Assembly: GCA_023078555.1 (NCBI GenBank)
Contig: CM041196.1
Coordinates: 6,211,658 to 6,275,657 of the forward strand
Origin: Ulva prolifera
Lineage: Eukaryota; Chlorophyta; Ulvophyceae; Ulvales; Ulvaceae
Direction: 5' to 3'
Length of the DNA: 64,000 nt
Numbering within the stretch: position 1 is the stretch's first letter; each line of letters begins with the position of its first letter. Below are positions 32,207 to 44,266 of this stretch, one piece after another. The notes under the pieces were generated by a model. It did no database searches, was not told the origin of the DNA, and saw only the letters and a list, made by a program, of their open reading frames with translations. The position numbers were made by a program, and so were the translations under genes.

Positions 32207-34051
32207 CTATCGCATAGGCATGACGCCAGTGCACAGGTCACTTCCACAGCGGCAGACCTCCCGCCAGGTGCCCTCTCCTGCGTCCACGGTGCTCATGTCC
32301 CCCTCCCTTGCAGCCTGCACGGCCCTGGTGTCCACAGGATCTCCCTCCCGAACAGCCGCTGCAGGAGAGCACGAAGGCTCCCCATAGCTCCAAGTGACTT
32401 CCTCCCCAGCCTGCAGCGCACGCCGCGCGACAAGCGCGACGACCGGCAGGAACTCCCCGCAGCGCCACACGATCGCCAGTGTGGCGGAGGGGTCCCCGCA
32501 GCGGTGGTTCACAAAGCGGGCGACGTTGCCGCGCCTGGTGGCATCGATGTTGAAGCGCAGAGCGGCGCGGCCAGACGGCAGGTGCTGCCGCACCACCTGC
32601 ACCCGGACCTCGATAAAATAGTCTCATGTGCCATAAGCCCTGGGCGGTGCAGCGGTAAACAGGAGCCTGGTCAGTGCTGCTGCGGTGCCCACGTGGATGG
32701 CAGGTGCGTCTCCAGGTCGCGGCCCCGGAGCTGCGGAGCTGCAACCAGGGACCAGCCGCGGCAATCCTGCCAATGCGGACAGAGAGTCATGCACACATAA
32801 GCTCTGCCACGGGTGCCAACGCTGGGGGCATTCGGTACTGCAGCCGTTCCGTGTCTGAATGTTGGCGGTGACACTGGCAGGGCAGCACACCAGGAGGGCG
32901 TGCCCGAGGCGGGCAGCGTCGTAGGCCCGCAGCCGCGCGTCCGCCTCGCGGTTCGACAGCCGCTCTCCAGCGTACGTGAAGAGGGCAGATCCCCGGGGCA
33001 CCGCCGTCGCGCAGTGCACGCCCCAGCCCTGCAGGCCAGCACACACACACTGCTCTCGCCACGGCTCAGCTGGCGAGTGTCAGCGGCAGCGCTGCGCCGC
33101 GCTGTGGGCTTCGCTTGCGCATCGAGCGGCTGCCTGATTGAGCTGCACTGCCGCCCCGGAATGCACCGAGCAATCTCTCCTGTGAAGATTCTGTCAAAGC
33201 AGCTGCATTGCAGCCGGAAACCTGGCAGCCTCGGGAGGACAGATCATGGGCAGGCTAGCGAAGATCGCGATCACTAGCCAGTGGCTACAAGTAGGCATGC
33301 TATACACAGCAGCTCACCTTGTTACTCGATTGCAGAGTGAATGGGAATTTTGCTCCGGTGCCAGTGTAGCTTGAAGAGCAGCTGCCCTGCCAGCAGGCAC
33401 AGGCGGGCCCGCACTCACTGACACATGCGACCTCTGCATCAGGATCCTGCAGCACGTGCGTTTTTCCCACGCATGCGTTGGGTGTGCTTTCAGTCTCACT
33501 CGCTGAGCGCTCACTCATTGACTGCACTGTTGGCCTACATGCTGAAACTGAGGAGGGATTGCTTTGCTGAACATGATACGCCCGATGTGCAACGCAGCAA
33601 TGCAGCAAAGGGTACCTGCATCATACCTGCTGCAAGGTTGACCAGCTTGAGTCGCGCCCGAAGCGTGTGTGGCATGGGCAGTTTGGCTCGCCACCACCTG
33701 ACCAGACCAAAGTCCCTGCACGATCAGCAAACCAGGCATGGACAACTGTAAATGAGATGTTGTATCGCGGCACCAACATGATTTGCACCACATGCCAGGC
33801 TGGCACATGCAAAACTATGAAACATGTACATGCAGTACAAGGCGGCGTACAAGCTGTATGGTGAAACAGACAAAGAAACAAACGACAATCGTACAGGCAG
33901 CACATCGTTGATCGCATGGCGGCTATCTTGATCAGGAGTGTGGTGCACACCATCTATGCATGAGCATTCGCTGCTGCATCCCACCTGTGAAGCGGCCATA
34001 GGTGCCGGAATGGTATCACGTATGTATTCAAACTCCCAAGATCTGGCCTCT
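32207..34051 (-). CDS. SUVR3: SUVR3-type histone-lysine N-methyltransferase (SET domain), 5' end open
   Basis: Five exons read on the minus strand: 33951-34051, 33627-33697, 33318-33446, 32891-33028 and 32207-32596. All phases agree. The first carries FEYIRDTIPAPMAASQVGCS and the start of the pre-SET zinc cluster. The next two give EPNCPCHTRFG and SECGPACACWQGSC. SET follows: GWGVHCATAVPRG, FTYAGERLSN, ALLVVRQHLPSG, FNIDATRRGNVARFVNHRCG, EEVTWSYGE. Post-SET is CRCGSDLCTG at the C-terminus. The run VVRQHLPSG..IDATR.GNVARF is the signature I know from plant SUVR3. These enzymes methylate histone H3 lysine using S-adenosylmethionine in the nucleus. One oddity: the usual NHSC reads NHRC here. N-terminal exons should lie between 34052 and 35340 but I could not find them. 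It is divergently arranged with STIL. Confidence 0.9.
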
Positions 34052-35340
34052 CTGCATGGCAAGGTCGTGAAGGCCAACAGCTACGGTTGAGGCATCCAGT
34101 CAACTATTAACTGTTGACCTATGTTGTGCTTGTGCATGCGCCGGACCAACAATGCACATCTATGTCGGAAATCAGCACCTATCACCAGTCACAAGCAGCG
34201 GATAGGTCTCCTTTCCTTGTGCAACGTCCATACCCAGGTGTTCCCTGACACCTCCCAAGTGTAAGGCCTCAAGTTCAGCACATCAAATCGCATGCATAGC
34301 ACAATGACAACATTAAGCTGTTCCCAAAAACAATCTCAATTTCAAATTTGCATCTGTTTGTGCGACCAGGCCGGCTTGCCCCTGCGGCACCGCAACCAGG
34401 CGAGCTGATCATGAGGTGATTCACCGACAGAAATGCCGAATCAGAACAAGAAAAGATAGTATTCAACGAGCATGTGTAAGTTATGTGTCAGCTCACATAC
34501 ATCGTCCCCGATCGCTCGAAATCAGCCCGACGAAGGCGCTCATTTGCCGTGTTATAGCGCGGCAGCGACACAGCGCGATGGTGCTGTTTGGAACTGCTGG
34601 AAGGCCCAGCCTCTGCCACAGCCGTCGCAACGACTCAACAAACGGCTCTGGCGTTTGCGAATTGTTTGTGCTTCAATGGTGTGGTTCCGACACCGAGTTT
34701 ATCCGCATCCCTGTTGCGTTGGCCAACACCAAGACATGGCAAGCAAAGACAGACCTGTAAACATCGACACAATCGTGGGACCTATACGACATTGTACGGT
34801 CTGCGGAATTTAAATTCATCATGGCGCGACGGTGTACAATGATGTGCCATCGTGCCCAGATCTATTGCTGCATGAAAAGCGGTACGGCGGGGTATGTTCC
34901 TTCGTCAACACAACGTCTTGAACTCTGATAGCTGTAGACTGCACTGGGCGTGACAACGCCACATGGTAGCCTTCTGTTTGTTCGGCGGACTTCATCTGCG
35001 TTGTTACAGCACTGCTTTCTCATCCGCTGCACTATGCTCAGGGGCAGATAGTCTATTCAGCATATATACATCCGTCAATTTGTTTTATGGAGCCATTTGC
35101 GGAAGATATCATGCCCGGCACCCTTCGACAAGGCACTGACATAGTGAGTCGACTGCACCGGCCCAGCTGCTCGACTGACGCGCCAGCTCTGACAGTATCG
35201 GCAAATTTGACCTGAACTGTGTATGTCAAATGCAAGGATGGCAGCATGCGCACACATGCGTTCATGCAACCGCTGAAGCAGCTTATGATTGTCGCAGATA
35301 GGCACCGCAGGATCTGAACGTCGGGTAGTCTAAGATCAGC
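34052..35340. other. Region between head-to-head SUVR3 and STIL
   Basis: It must hold the 5' exon(s) of SUVR3 (minus strand) and the promoters of both genes. I see no frame matching the N-terminus of SUVR3 proteins, which is poorly conserved. No repeats stand out. Confidence 0.4.
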
Positions 35341-38300
35341 ATGTCTTCGTGGGATCATTCGAGTTCGTCACGATGGATCGGTTTGAATCAATCAACATCG
35401 GGAGGCGGAATCCAGCCTCAAAGCGATTCAGCATGGCCACCGTACCGGCTCCCATCCGAACATACGCATGGTACAGCGCATATGGCGAATTCAGGGTCTA
35501 CAGAGCCTGTCAGTCGATCAGGCCTTGCGCTACAGCCGTTCTCCCGTTCTGAAGGGGTCGTAGTCAGCAAGAAAACATGTCCAGTGGCTCCTGGACTGTC
35601 GTTCCAGTCCACCAGCTCACGTGTGCCCGTTCCTACACCTCTCCAGTCCTCAAGCGCCTACAATGCTAATCAGGGCAGCTTCGAAACGGGTGCTTCACGC
35701 AAACATAGCTTTGATGAAAGCTCGGCCAAGAGTGACCTGTACCACATGGCACACCTCGACTTTCCAAAGACCTGGGTGCACCTATGGGACAGAGCCCCTC
35801 TACGCGAATCCGAGACGTTCCTTTCAACGGTGCTTCTCACCTGCTGCCTTCAAATCCAGCAGCTTGTTTGCCTACCGCTGTCCTTGTGCAACTCTGCCAT
35901 CAGTATGCCCTGTGACATGTTCCATTCCTGGTAGCAAGCAGTTTGTTTTGGGGGACCAGCCAAGATGCGCGAACAACGCATGATGCACTGCAGGACCATT
36001 CCCTGGAGATGCTGGTACATTCATCTGCATTTAATACGATTCGTCTGGTTGCCGCTGAGAACAGAGACGTGGTTCCAATGCTTGCAATCAGCTGCAGCGA
36101 AGATGTTGTCACCAATCGTGTCTGTATTTCAATATATGGCGAGTCTTTCCAAGGAAACGGCAAAGAGCCGTTCAAGGTTGACAGCTTCGTCAGACTGCGA
36201 AAGACACCTGCACCTCATTACAGCGTGCGCTTCCTATGCTGCCAGCGCTGCTTCAATTCCTTGATCGTCTGTCAGCCTGTTTCAAATGCAGCTGAGGCTG
36301 TAGATGTCAATTTTCGGTGCTATCACCTTCCTCGAGTTTTTCTCTATTCAATGAACCACTCGGTCATATAGACATGCCATCAATGGATCGCTGGCCGCAC
36401 GAGCTGTTCAACATTCCATGCGTCAGGAAGTATCATGTCGATGCAGTCGCAGCGTTTATTGTATTTTGGAATTGGGTGTTGTAGTGGAAAGGATGGCATG
36501 CAGGACGAGCGGACAACTGTCAACGGTCTGGCAGCATCGTTTCAGGCAGCTTGTAACACATCTTCTACATTGAGGATGTGCCACGTGCTACCGCTTGTTC
36601 TCACAGCGGCTCCTGCACAGCCAGAGGCCAACAGTGAGGCAGCCCCTGATGGGTCCCCTGGTGCTGTCCTCTCAGGCATGCTGCTGCAGCCGGCTGCACC
36701 ACTGAAGCTCACACAGCTGAACCGCATGCGGGTGCTGGAGAGCATGTTGTCGGCAAGGCTCATGCAACCAGCAGCATACATGGGTGCTTCAGGCGATGCC
36801 TTCAGAACCGGCCTCCTGAGCATTGAACAGAGCCGGGAGCTTGTGCCATTGCTGCACAGCGATCCAATGGTGTGGTCCTGACTCCTGTTTTTTGTCCTTC
36901 AGCCATTGCTGCTGTGTAGGACCCATCACGCCGGAGGTAGTTCAACGATTCTCGGGACTGTCGTGCAGCTATGTGCATTGTGGCAGTGCAGGCCCTGGCC
37001 GCAGGCGATAGGGCAAGACTACATGTTGGCTGTTTTGTACAGTATGATCAACACTGTCTTGCCAATGTGCTAGCGCATTGCTGTGAGTTGCTCCATGCAC
37101 ACCATGGAAGAGTGTCCCCATAGTAGGTCTACTGCCGCTCATTGACATGTCCAAGGCAAGCCACCGTGTGTAGGCGGAGCGTGCGCCGCTGGTCGGCGTC
37201 TGGGTGGCCGGTGTCACCAAAGTGTGGCACCCATTCACGGTGGCTGCTGCGATGGCATTTCATGCCCATGCTTCCAACCGCCGCTGCAAGGCGGTGGCCC
37301 CAGATGGGTCCTTCCTGCTTCTCGTCTTCCCCTCTGGCACAGGCAGCCGCCAGCCTGACCTCTTTGAGGCTTTTGTGGACGCCCCCCATGGCTTGCCCTT
37401 GCTTCCCCACGACATCTCCCTGGAGGTGCCAGCTGGGGCCCCACACGAGCAGCGCAGTGGTGACGCTGCTGCCAGCAGGATCCCCTCCCCCCATGCCAGT
37501 AGCGTCCCGCAGGAGGTGCTTGTGGCAGCACTTGTTGAGCGGTCCACCCTTACGCACTGCCTGTCGAGCACGAGCAGCACGCCCGCCGCTGCTCCTCCTC
37601 CAGCCACGTCCGCGGCGGAGGGCAGCCGGGGCAGTTCGCCAGGTCCAGCTGGCCGATGTGCCACTGGCGCCATATCAGCGATGGCCGGCGCGCGGACGTC
37701 GCTCGCAACATGGCAGAGTGACCCGCCCCTGAGCGTACCGCCAGCAAAGCAGGGCGCTACACATCAGCCCGTGCCTGCCGTGCCTGCGCAAGGGGCCCCG
37801 GCAGCAGCGTCAGGCAGCAGCGGGCGCAGCTCGTCTATGTCTCAAGTGGGCTCCCGGGCAACGTCTCGGAGCGCGCTGGCGGCGTGGAGCCGAGAGTTTG
37901 CGCCGCACGGTCAGGGTGCCGGAAGCGGCTTGCGCACCGGCACTCCAGTCGGTGATGCCGCCCCGGCAGTGGGCCCCCGGGGCCACAGCTACAGCCAGAA
38001 CCTGGTGACGCCGCGCCTGCCAGGCTTCCATCCTGCTGCCCCGCAGCCGCATCAGCCTGCAGGGACTCACCTGGCCGCGCCCTCGGCCCGCGGCGGCATG
38101 CCGGTCGTTCCTGCGCCCTCGCCAATGGTCGCAAACTCTCTCCACGGTTACACGCAGCAGGGAAGGCCGGATCTCGGCCAGGGTGCCCCGACTTCGGTGA
38201 AAGATCCGGACGTACGTCGCATTACCGCGCGGTGGGGTGCAATGCCTGCAGCGTCTGTGACCGGTACCGGCCCGCTGTCCCTGGGCTCACTGCCACCGGT

Positions 38301-41300
38301 GGGTGCGACGCCCTCGCAATTCACAGCCGCTTCTGCCGTGGGGGGTGCTGGCCATGCAGCTATGAGAAGTGAGTGCACCACGGCTTTGCTGCCGCCACCG
38401 CGGGACGCCGCAGGTGGCGTGGCTGGCTGCGAGGATGCGGTGGCAGCAACGGCCGCGCCACTGCCGGCCAGCGCCTTACCGCCTGGAATGCCTGAGTGGC
38501 TCACCAGCGCGGTCGGGCGGCACCCGGAGCTAGCAGTGCTGCTGGAGCGCAACAACATAGAGCAAGCGGCAGATGACGCAGCTGAACCTGTGGGTGAGCA
38601 GGTGGAAAATAGTGCGGCTAGGGAGCCTGTGGCAGGTCAGCCCAAAGTAGAGGATGATGCTGGTCAGGATTGCGGACGGCAGGACCCATCACGGGCGGCC
38701 ATCAAGCGGCAGCGGGACGGTGACGAGGGCCACCGCAGCGGAGATGAACCGGGTGGGGGTGGTGCGGCAGCCGACGATGCGGACACTGCTGTGCTCGCTG
38801 CGCTGCTGGACGGCGATGCTGGGAGCAACGCAGCGGAGGGGGAGGCTGAGATGGACGGCTCGCTGCATGCTGCGCTTGCCCCGGGGGGCATGTCCGAGGC
38901 TGAGCTGGCTGCCATGGCCACGCGGTCGCCCTCGCATGCGAGCCCAGTGCGACGGCCTGCAGACGGGACTGGGGTTGCCTCTACGAGGATGCCAGCGGAG
39001 CAGAAGGCGGTTTCTATCGGGGCTGAGGCCACTGCGCAAGCGACGGAGCAGCCGGTGGTTCAGGGGGAGTCGCAGGAGTACCCTTTGACACCGCGGCACC
39101 CTCGCGGTCCATCTGAGCCGCACCGAGCTGTGAAGAGCCCCCGCGTCTGCCCGGCGGCACTGGGAGGCCACCCCGGACCGTTTCATGATGATCGCAGTGT
39201 GGCCGGTGCGCAGCCACCGGCAACGGCTGTTGGCGTGCCAGCTGTGGGGCAGGCGGTACCTGGAGCGGTCATGCATGCCAGCGCGTCGGAGGCTCTATCA
39301 CACTTGATGCCGATGCCGGCGCTGCAGTGCGCCGATCCGGAGGCTTTGGCGGCGCTAGCACCGCTGTATTCATACATCTCCCGCCTGCAGCGCCACATCG
39401 AGGTGCTGCAGGCTCAGCTGCACACCGGCCATGTGCCGCCGCTGCCGCATGTACAGGCGCAGCTTGTCCAGAGACTACAAGCGGGAGGGCTTCAACCTGG
39501 ACTCGCGACAGCACCGTTCCCGGGCGCGACGTGTGCTGTCCCCCACACTGCAGCGGCAAACCCCACTGCTCCAGATAGCCCCCCTGCCATGCAGCCGGCC
39601 TCGATTGTGACTGGTGCATCCGCATTAGCAGGTCCACATCAGAGGCGCGTGACTTCCAGCGCGGCGGCTGACAGCACAGGCGCGTCGCCAGTACAGCATG
39701 CATTCAAGGTAGTCCGTGCGTCAGGGCGCCACTCAGCGGTCTCGCCGTCTGTCGACCCTCTACAAGCGCATGGTGAAGGTGCGGGTGGCGATGGTACTGG
39801 GGGCCAACGTGACGGAACACGACGGCCACAGCAGCAAGAACAGCGCCTTTCCCCTGAGCGCCGTGGACGGCGTGCAGACCGCTTGCGCGACTCCCTTGAG
39901 GCAGCAGCCGCCAGTTTCCTGATGCCCGGGCATGATGCGTCGGAGCAGGCACCGGCGAGCAGGCCGGCTGCAGCCGGCGAGGCTCTCAGCGATCAATATG
40001 GGCGTAGACCTGCACGACGTGAGGGTGCAGCGCAGCAAGCGCAGCGGGACGGTGCTTCGTTGCACCACCTTTCACAGGCAGCACATGAAGGCAGCGAACG
40101 GAGTGAGATTCTGGCGTCGTGGCCGGCACAGCGGGAGCTGTTGGGACCTGGTCACCAATCACGGGCCTCCAGCCGGGCGCCGTCGCGGCAGCTGACCGGC
40201 GCGATGTTCGGAGGCAGCCCTGACAAGGTGTTTTCGACGGATGAGCTGAAGGCGGCCGTCGCCGCTGCAGAGGCTGCGGCGGAAGCGGCGGGGGGCGGGA
40301 GCGCGGTCCCGTCAGGGCGGGCCGCGATGAGCGAGGATGTTGCCGATGCAATTGTCGACAGCTTCCTCGTGGCTTCCCACTCCCCGACCCGCAGCCCCGG
40401 CAAGGTCGACCGGCGGAGGTCCGACACGGCGGCGGGCCGTGGGGCCGTGGTGCGCACATCGCTTTCTTCAAAGCGCCGCACTGACGTTCGCCCCTCGGCA
40501 GAAGAGGCGGACTGGGACACTGCGGCTGGGGGTGCCGCAGAGCACACAGATGACACTGCGCGCGCTCATCAGTCAACGCATGGGCGGGGTCGGGATGGCG
40601 GCGGTGGTCAGGGGTCGCCGGCGCTGCTGCGGCGGCGGCGGCCGGGCCGGAGGGAGGAAGCGACTGGGGCGAGGTCTCGGGTCGAGCCTGCACCTGTAGC
40701 CGCGGCCGCATCGGCGCTGGATGCGTCGAGCGTGTGTCCTGAGACGGAGGCCCCGAGTACCCCTGCTGCGCTATCTCATGGGCGGACTCAAGGAGGCAGC
40801 ACAGCCTCTGTGGCGGCCCGCGGGGACCGCGCCCCGCACGGCGGCCGTTCGCCCGGCTGTATTCCGGTACGGCAGCTCGTGATGGTTTCATGTCTGCTGG
40901 TGTTGCTGCTATGAGGAAACGTTTCAACAGCGTTTCTCAGGATTGTTACCCATACGTGTGCATGGATGTCATGTATGTTGTGGTGCAGGACAATCGGAGG
41001 GCGTCCACAAGCGACCGCGGCAGAGCCACCTGCCTCTCGCCAGAGCTGGCCGCACTCATCGCGGATGCGGCAGTGGAGCACTGCACATCTGGCGCTCCAC
41101 CTGCGGCACGTCCTACCAGTCGTGCGCTCGTCTGTGTTGCTGGGGAAGACACGGCGCACCGTCACACACGGGGCGAACACGAGCTGCATGCCCCGGCGGC
41201 TGAGGGGCTGAATCACCGGCCGCCATCACGGTGGGCGCTGTCGTCACAGCATGCAGGCGCCGCGCCCATGCAAGGCATGCATGGGCTGGAGGGGGGTGGT

Positions 41301-41919
41301 GGCTATTATGGCTCTGCGTGGGCGCCATGGTCGACTGCAACCGGTTCGACACTGGGGGCTCTGCCGCTGGCGCATCACATGGCCGGTCCACCCCGCGTGA
41401 TGCCAGAAATCCCGCGGATAAAGTTCCCAGAGACAAAGGCAGGGAGAAGGATCCAGCGCAGGTGTGGGGCGCAGGGGTCTCATGCTGTTGCTGCTGTGTG
41501 AAGTGCTGCCCAGGCACTGGTGCCAGGCGGCGACTGGCGATGTCTAGGCTGGTAAATGGCTTTCCGAAAAGCTGATGTTGAATTTGGCTTCGGTGGCAGC
41601 ATCACACTCGGCTCCCCCAGTTCTGTGCGGAAGGGGTAAAGCTGCTGTGGGTCGACGCTGATCTGGTGCACCCATATATCACATCACATCATATGCATTC
41701 ACACTTGACTTGGGAGCTGGTGTTTACGATATGTATAGTAAATCTACTGACTTTACACGGACTCATCTCATCAGGCCACCGTGTCTCAGTCTGGTATTGG
41801 TGCTGTCCAGGTATCTCAGGAAGAAGGGGCAGGCAGTGGATACCAGCACGTCGGCGTCAGCCAGCGATGACACCGACAGTGACGATGACAAGCTGGAGCG
41901 CAAGTATGGAGTGCGGTGA
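35341..41919 (+). CDS. STIL: STIL/SAS-5/Ana2 homologue, centriole duplication factor
   Basis: Proposed exons: 35341-35829, 35994-36224, about 36372-36460 (borders unsure), 36546-36869, 37174-40878, 40989-41461 and 41811-41919, about 1,800 residues. The firm joins keep phase. The N-terminal block follows animal STIL in order: FPKTWVHLWDRAP, NTIRLVAAE, PHELFNIPC, then GLLSIEQSRELVPLLHSDPM joined to AERAPLVGVWVAGVTKVW and GSFLLLVFPSGTGSRQPDLF. Human STIL has GYLTMDETRK, LLESDPK and PLVGIWLSGI at the matching places. A long Ser/Pro/Ala/Gly-rich middle contains YSYISRLQRHIEVLQAQLH, positioned like the short STIL coiled coil. After the last join the C-terminus reads IQRRYLRKKGQAVDTSTSAS then DDTDSDDD, like the STAN motif (ATxKYLxRYG and acidic run). 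STIL binds PLK4 and recruits SAS-6 to start procentriole assembly. This fits an organism with basal bodies. The middle has diverged entirely. Confidence 0.83.
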
Positions 41920-42302
41920 AATGTACCCACAGCACAGCCAAGAATCCTTTCGCCTGGTGCATCAAGGGCTTCAAGATGGGGCCTATCGACTAGGCCTACT
42001 TGGCGGCGAGGCAGGACCTCTAACGAGCAAATGGCAGATGGGCGCATGAATAAGACGGCACAGCGCCATTCAAAAGCTGAGAAGATTTGCCATGCCATGA
42101 GAAAGTTTCAGCTTTGAGATGTGACCTGCGATTGTTGACCGGCTTCTGAGCCAAAACACAACATCAAAATATGGTTCACTTTGTGATCTAATGAAGATAT
42201 CGTGACAAGCTTATGCAGTTTCTTCACAACAGGGCACATCTCTAAAGTAACAGCCATGAGTCGAGGAGGTTGTGATGTGGGTTTGCTCTCTGTTACCCGT
42301 CT

Positions 42303-42399
42303 GGATCACTTTGACTACTGCTGGTCCATACTGCTCATAAATCGCATCTTGGAATCACTTTGACTGCTGCTGGTGCATACTGCTCATAAATTGCGTCTT
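42303..42399. repeat. 48/49-bp tandem duplication
   Basis: Two copies start GGATCACTTTGACTACTGCT and GGAATCACTTTGACTGCTGC and both end in ATACTGCTCATAAATYGCRT CTT. They differ by one inserted base and a few substitutions. Confidence 0.9.
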
Positions 42400-43405
42400 G
42401 TGATGTCGGGAAAGACAGAATCATGTGTCCCACTTCCTGTTAATGCTGGTCCCAAGTGGAGTGGAGTCATTGATGCCATCATGTGGTTTCGCTTGTGCAT
42501 GTGATGTGTCAGAGGAGGCGCTGGTAGTATTTCATGAGTCAAGAGATTCGTTTGGACAAACTGGGTCTAGTGACCAATACCTGTTTTTGTGGTACAACTG
42601 CCTGTCGCAAACATGCTTGAGGGCTTGTGGCAAGCCTCTATGTGTTCGTCGAAAGGATTGTCCAGATATACCAAATGGATCATTGCTTGATGGACACTAA
42701 AATGTTTGTGTCTCTGCAAGCTATATCACAATCTGTGACTGGATGTGCTGCAATGCGGATGTGCCGCAGAGAAGTGGACTCGCTGCCAACTTCTGTCAAC
42801 AATGTGCTTGCTGCTGCATTCCTGAACCTGGGCTATTTGCTACGTACGCAGCAGTGTATTTGCAAATCTCAATCAGTCGAGAATGCCCAAGACTTTCATT
42901 GCCGCAGTCACATGCGCAACAAAGATAACGATCATCAGGTTTTGTAGGACAGGGAAGCTTTCAACTGTGAACTTGAACAGTGAGATGCACATGATGCACA
43001 CAGCACGCTGAAGGTACTTGACTAACACCGATTTCTGTCTGTACGTGGGAAGCTTTGTCACATGTGTGCAAGAATTAAGACGACCACGCAATCGATGTTG
43101 AGTGACGATTGCGCTGCATCTACCACCACCGCGTACTTAATATAAGCTAACGTTCTCGACCTCAGATGGGTTTGGGTGATGTGCATACCATGATGTGCAT
43201 CATTCTTTGTAAAGAATCTGGCAATCATATATTGTTACTTGCCACACATGACGCTATCTTGCTGATGCTGTTACCAAACCATATGATCACAATGCAGAGC
43301 CTGTGCTCCAAACCGTCCTACATAATCCATGGGCACGGATGTAATCGAATGGGTTTGATTTGTCTTGGTTTCATGAGTGTGTGTCAGGTATGACTGAGGA
43401 ACGCC

Positions 43406-43439
43406 ACTTGCATATGTTGTTTTCACAACATATGCAAGT
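43406..43439. repeat. Hairpin, 15-bp perfect stem, 4-base loop
   Basis: ACTTGCATATGTTGT, loop TTTC, then the exact reverse complement ACAACATATGCAAGT. It could be a cruciform-prone site or a small-RNA precursor; nothing around it tells which. Confidence 0.9.
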
Positions 43440-44266
43440 AAAAGCAACATACTTACTACAGTTTATTGTCATTGTGAGCATGATAAGTCTAACACACATG
43501 AGTAACATCTTATCCTCTGGTGCTGATGCAGAACTTGTTGCACAACTAAGTATTGTCATCAAGCCATGAGTGTCTGAACGTGCACAGCACAGAGTGGAAG
43601 GCGAATCCAGTGAGCCTGGAAGATATCACATTTTCTATATGAATGGGTTTCTCGAGATGAAGCACTTGTGGATTTGCATTGATCACCACACACATGCATG
43701 ATGGACCATAACACCTTGGTACAATCATAGTGTGCAGGCACTGTACAGGTTACAGGAAATATTTACATTAAACCCCACCAACATACGTGCACATCTGTGC
43801 AAACATTGTCATGGCGAACAGAGGTTTCACTAACACAGGCAAAATACATCCTAAAACCTCAGAATAGACCAACTAGAAATCATCAAGTTCCAACACTGTG
43901 TAAATCGACAAACATCTATGACGTGGATATCACCACTGTATTGCCCCGCGGCAGCAAAGACAAGTAAAGCAAGACAAGGACTCTAGAAGCAAGAAGGTAT
44001 CATCCTCCACTATCATCCTCCATTCCCACAAACACCCTCCCCGACCCGTTCTCTTGCACAGCGCCTCAGCTGCCTAGAGAAGCTGCTCACAGCAGCACAC
44101 GCAATCAGCAAGATAGCAGCTAACACCTCACATGCCATCACCTGTGGCTTCGACGACAAACCAACACCAGGTGCCACACTATCAACACATCCTCTCTCCC
44201 AACTCCCACCCCCCACAGCCCTAACGCATCGGGCTGTTCTACATCACCTCGCGCGCAGTTTGCGCC

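Larger units (their letters stand above)
41920..44266. other. AT-richer intergenic stretch between convergent genes
   Basis: From about 42,050 to 43,950 the sequence is visibly richer in A and T than its surroundings, with frames of 60-106 codons and no motif. It holds a 48/49-bp tandem duplication (42303-42399) and a 15-bp-stem hairpin (43406-43439). No gene is supported. Confidence 0.5.
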
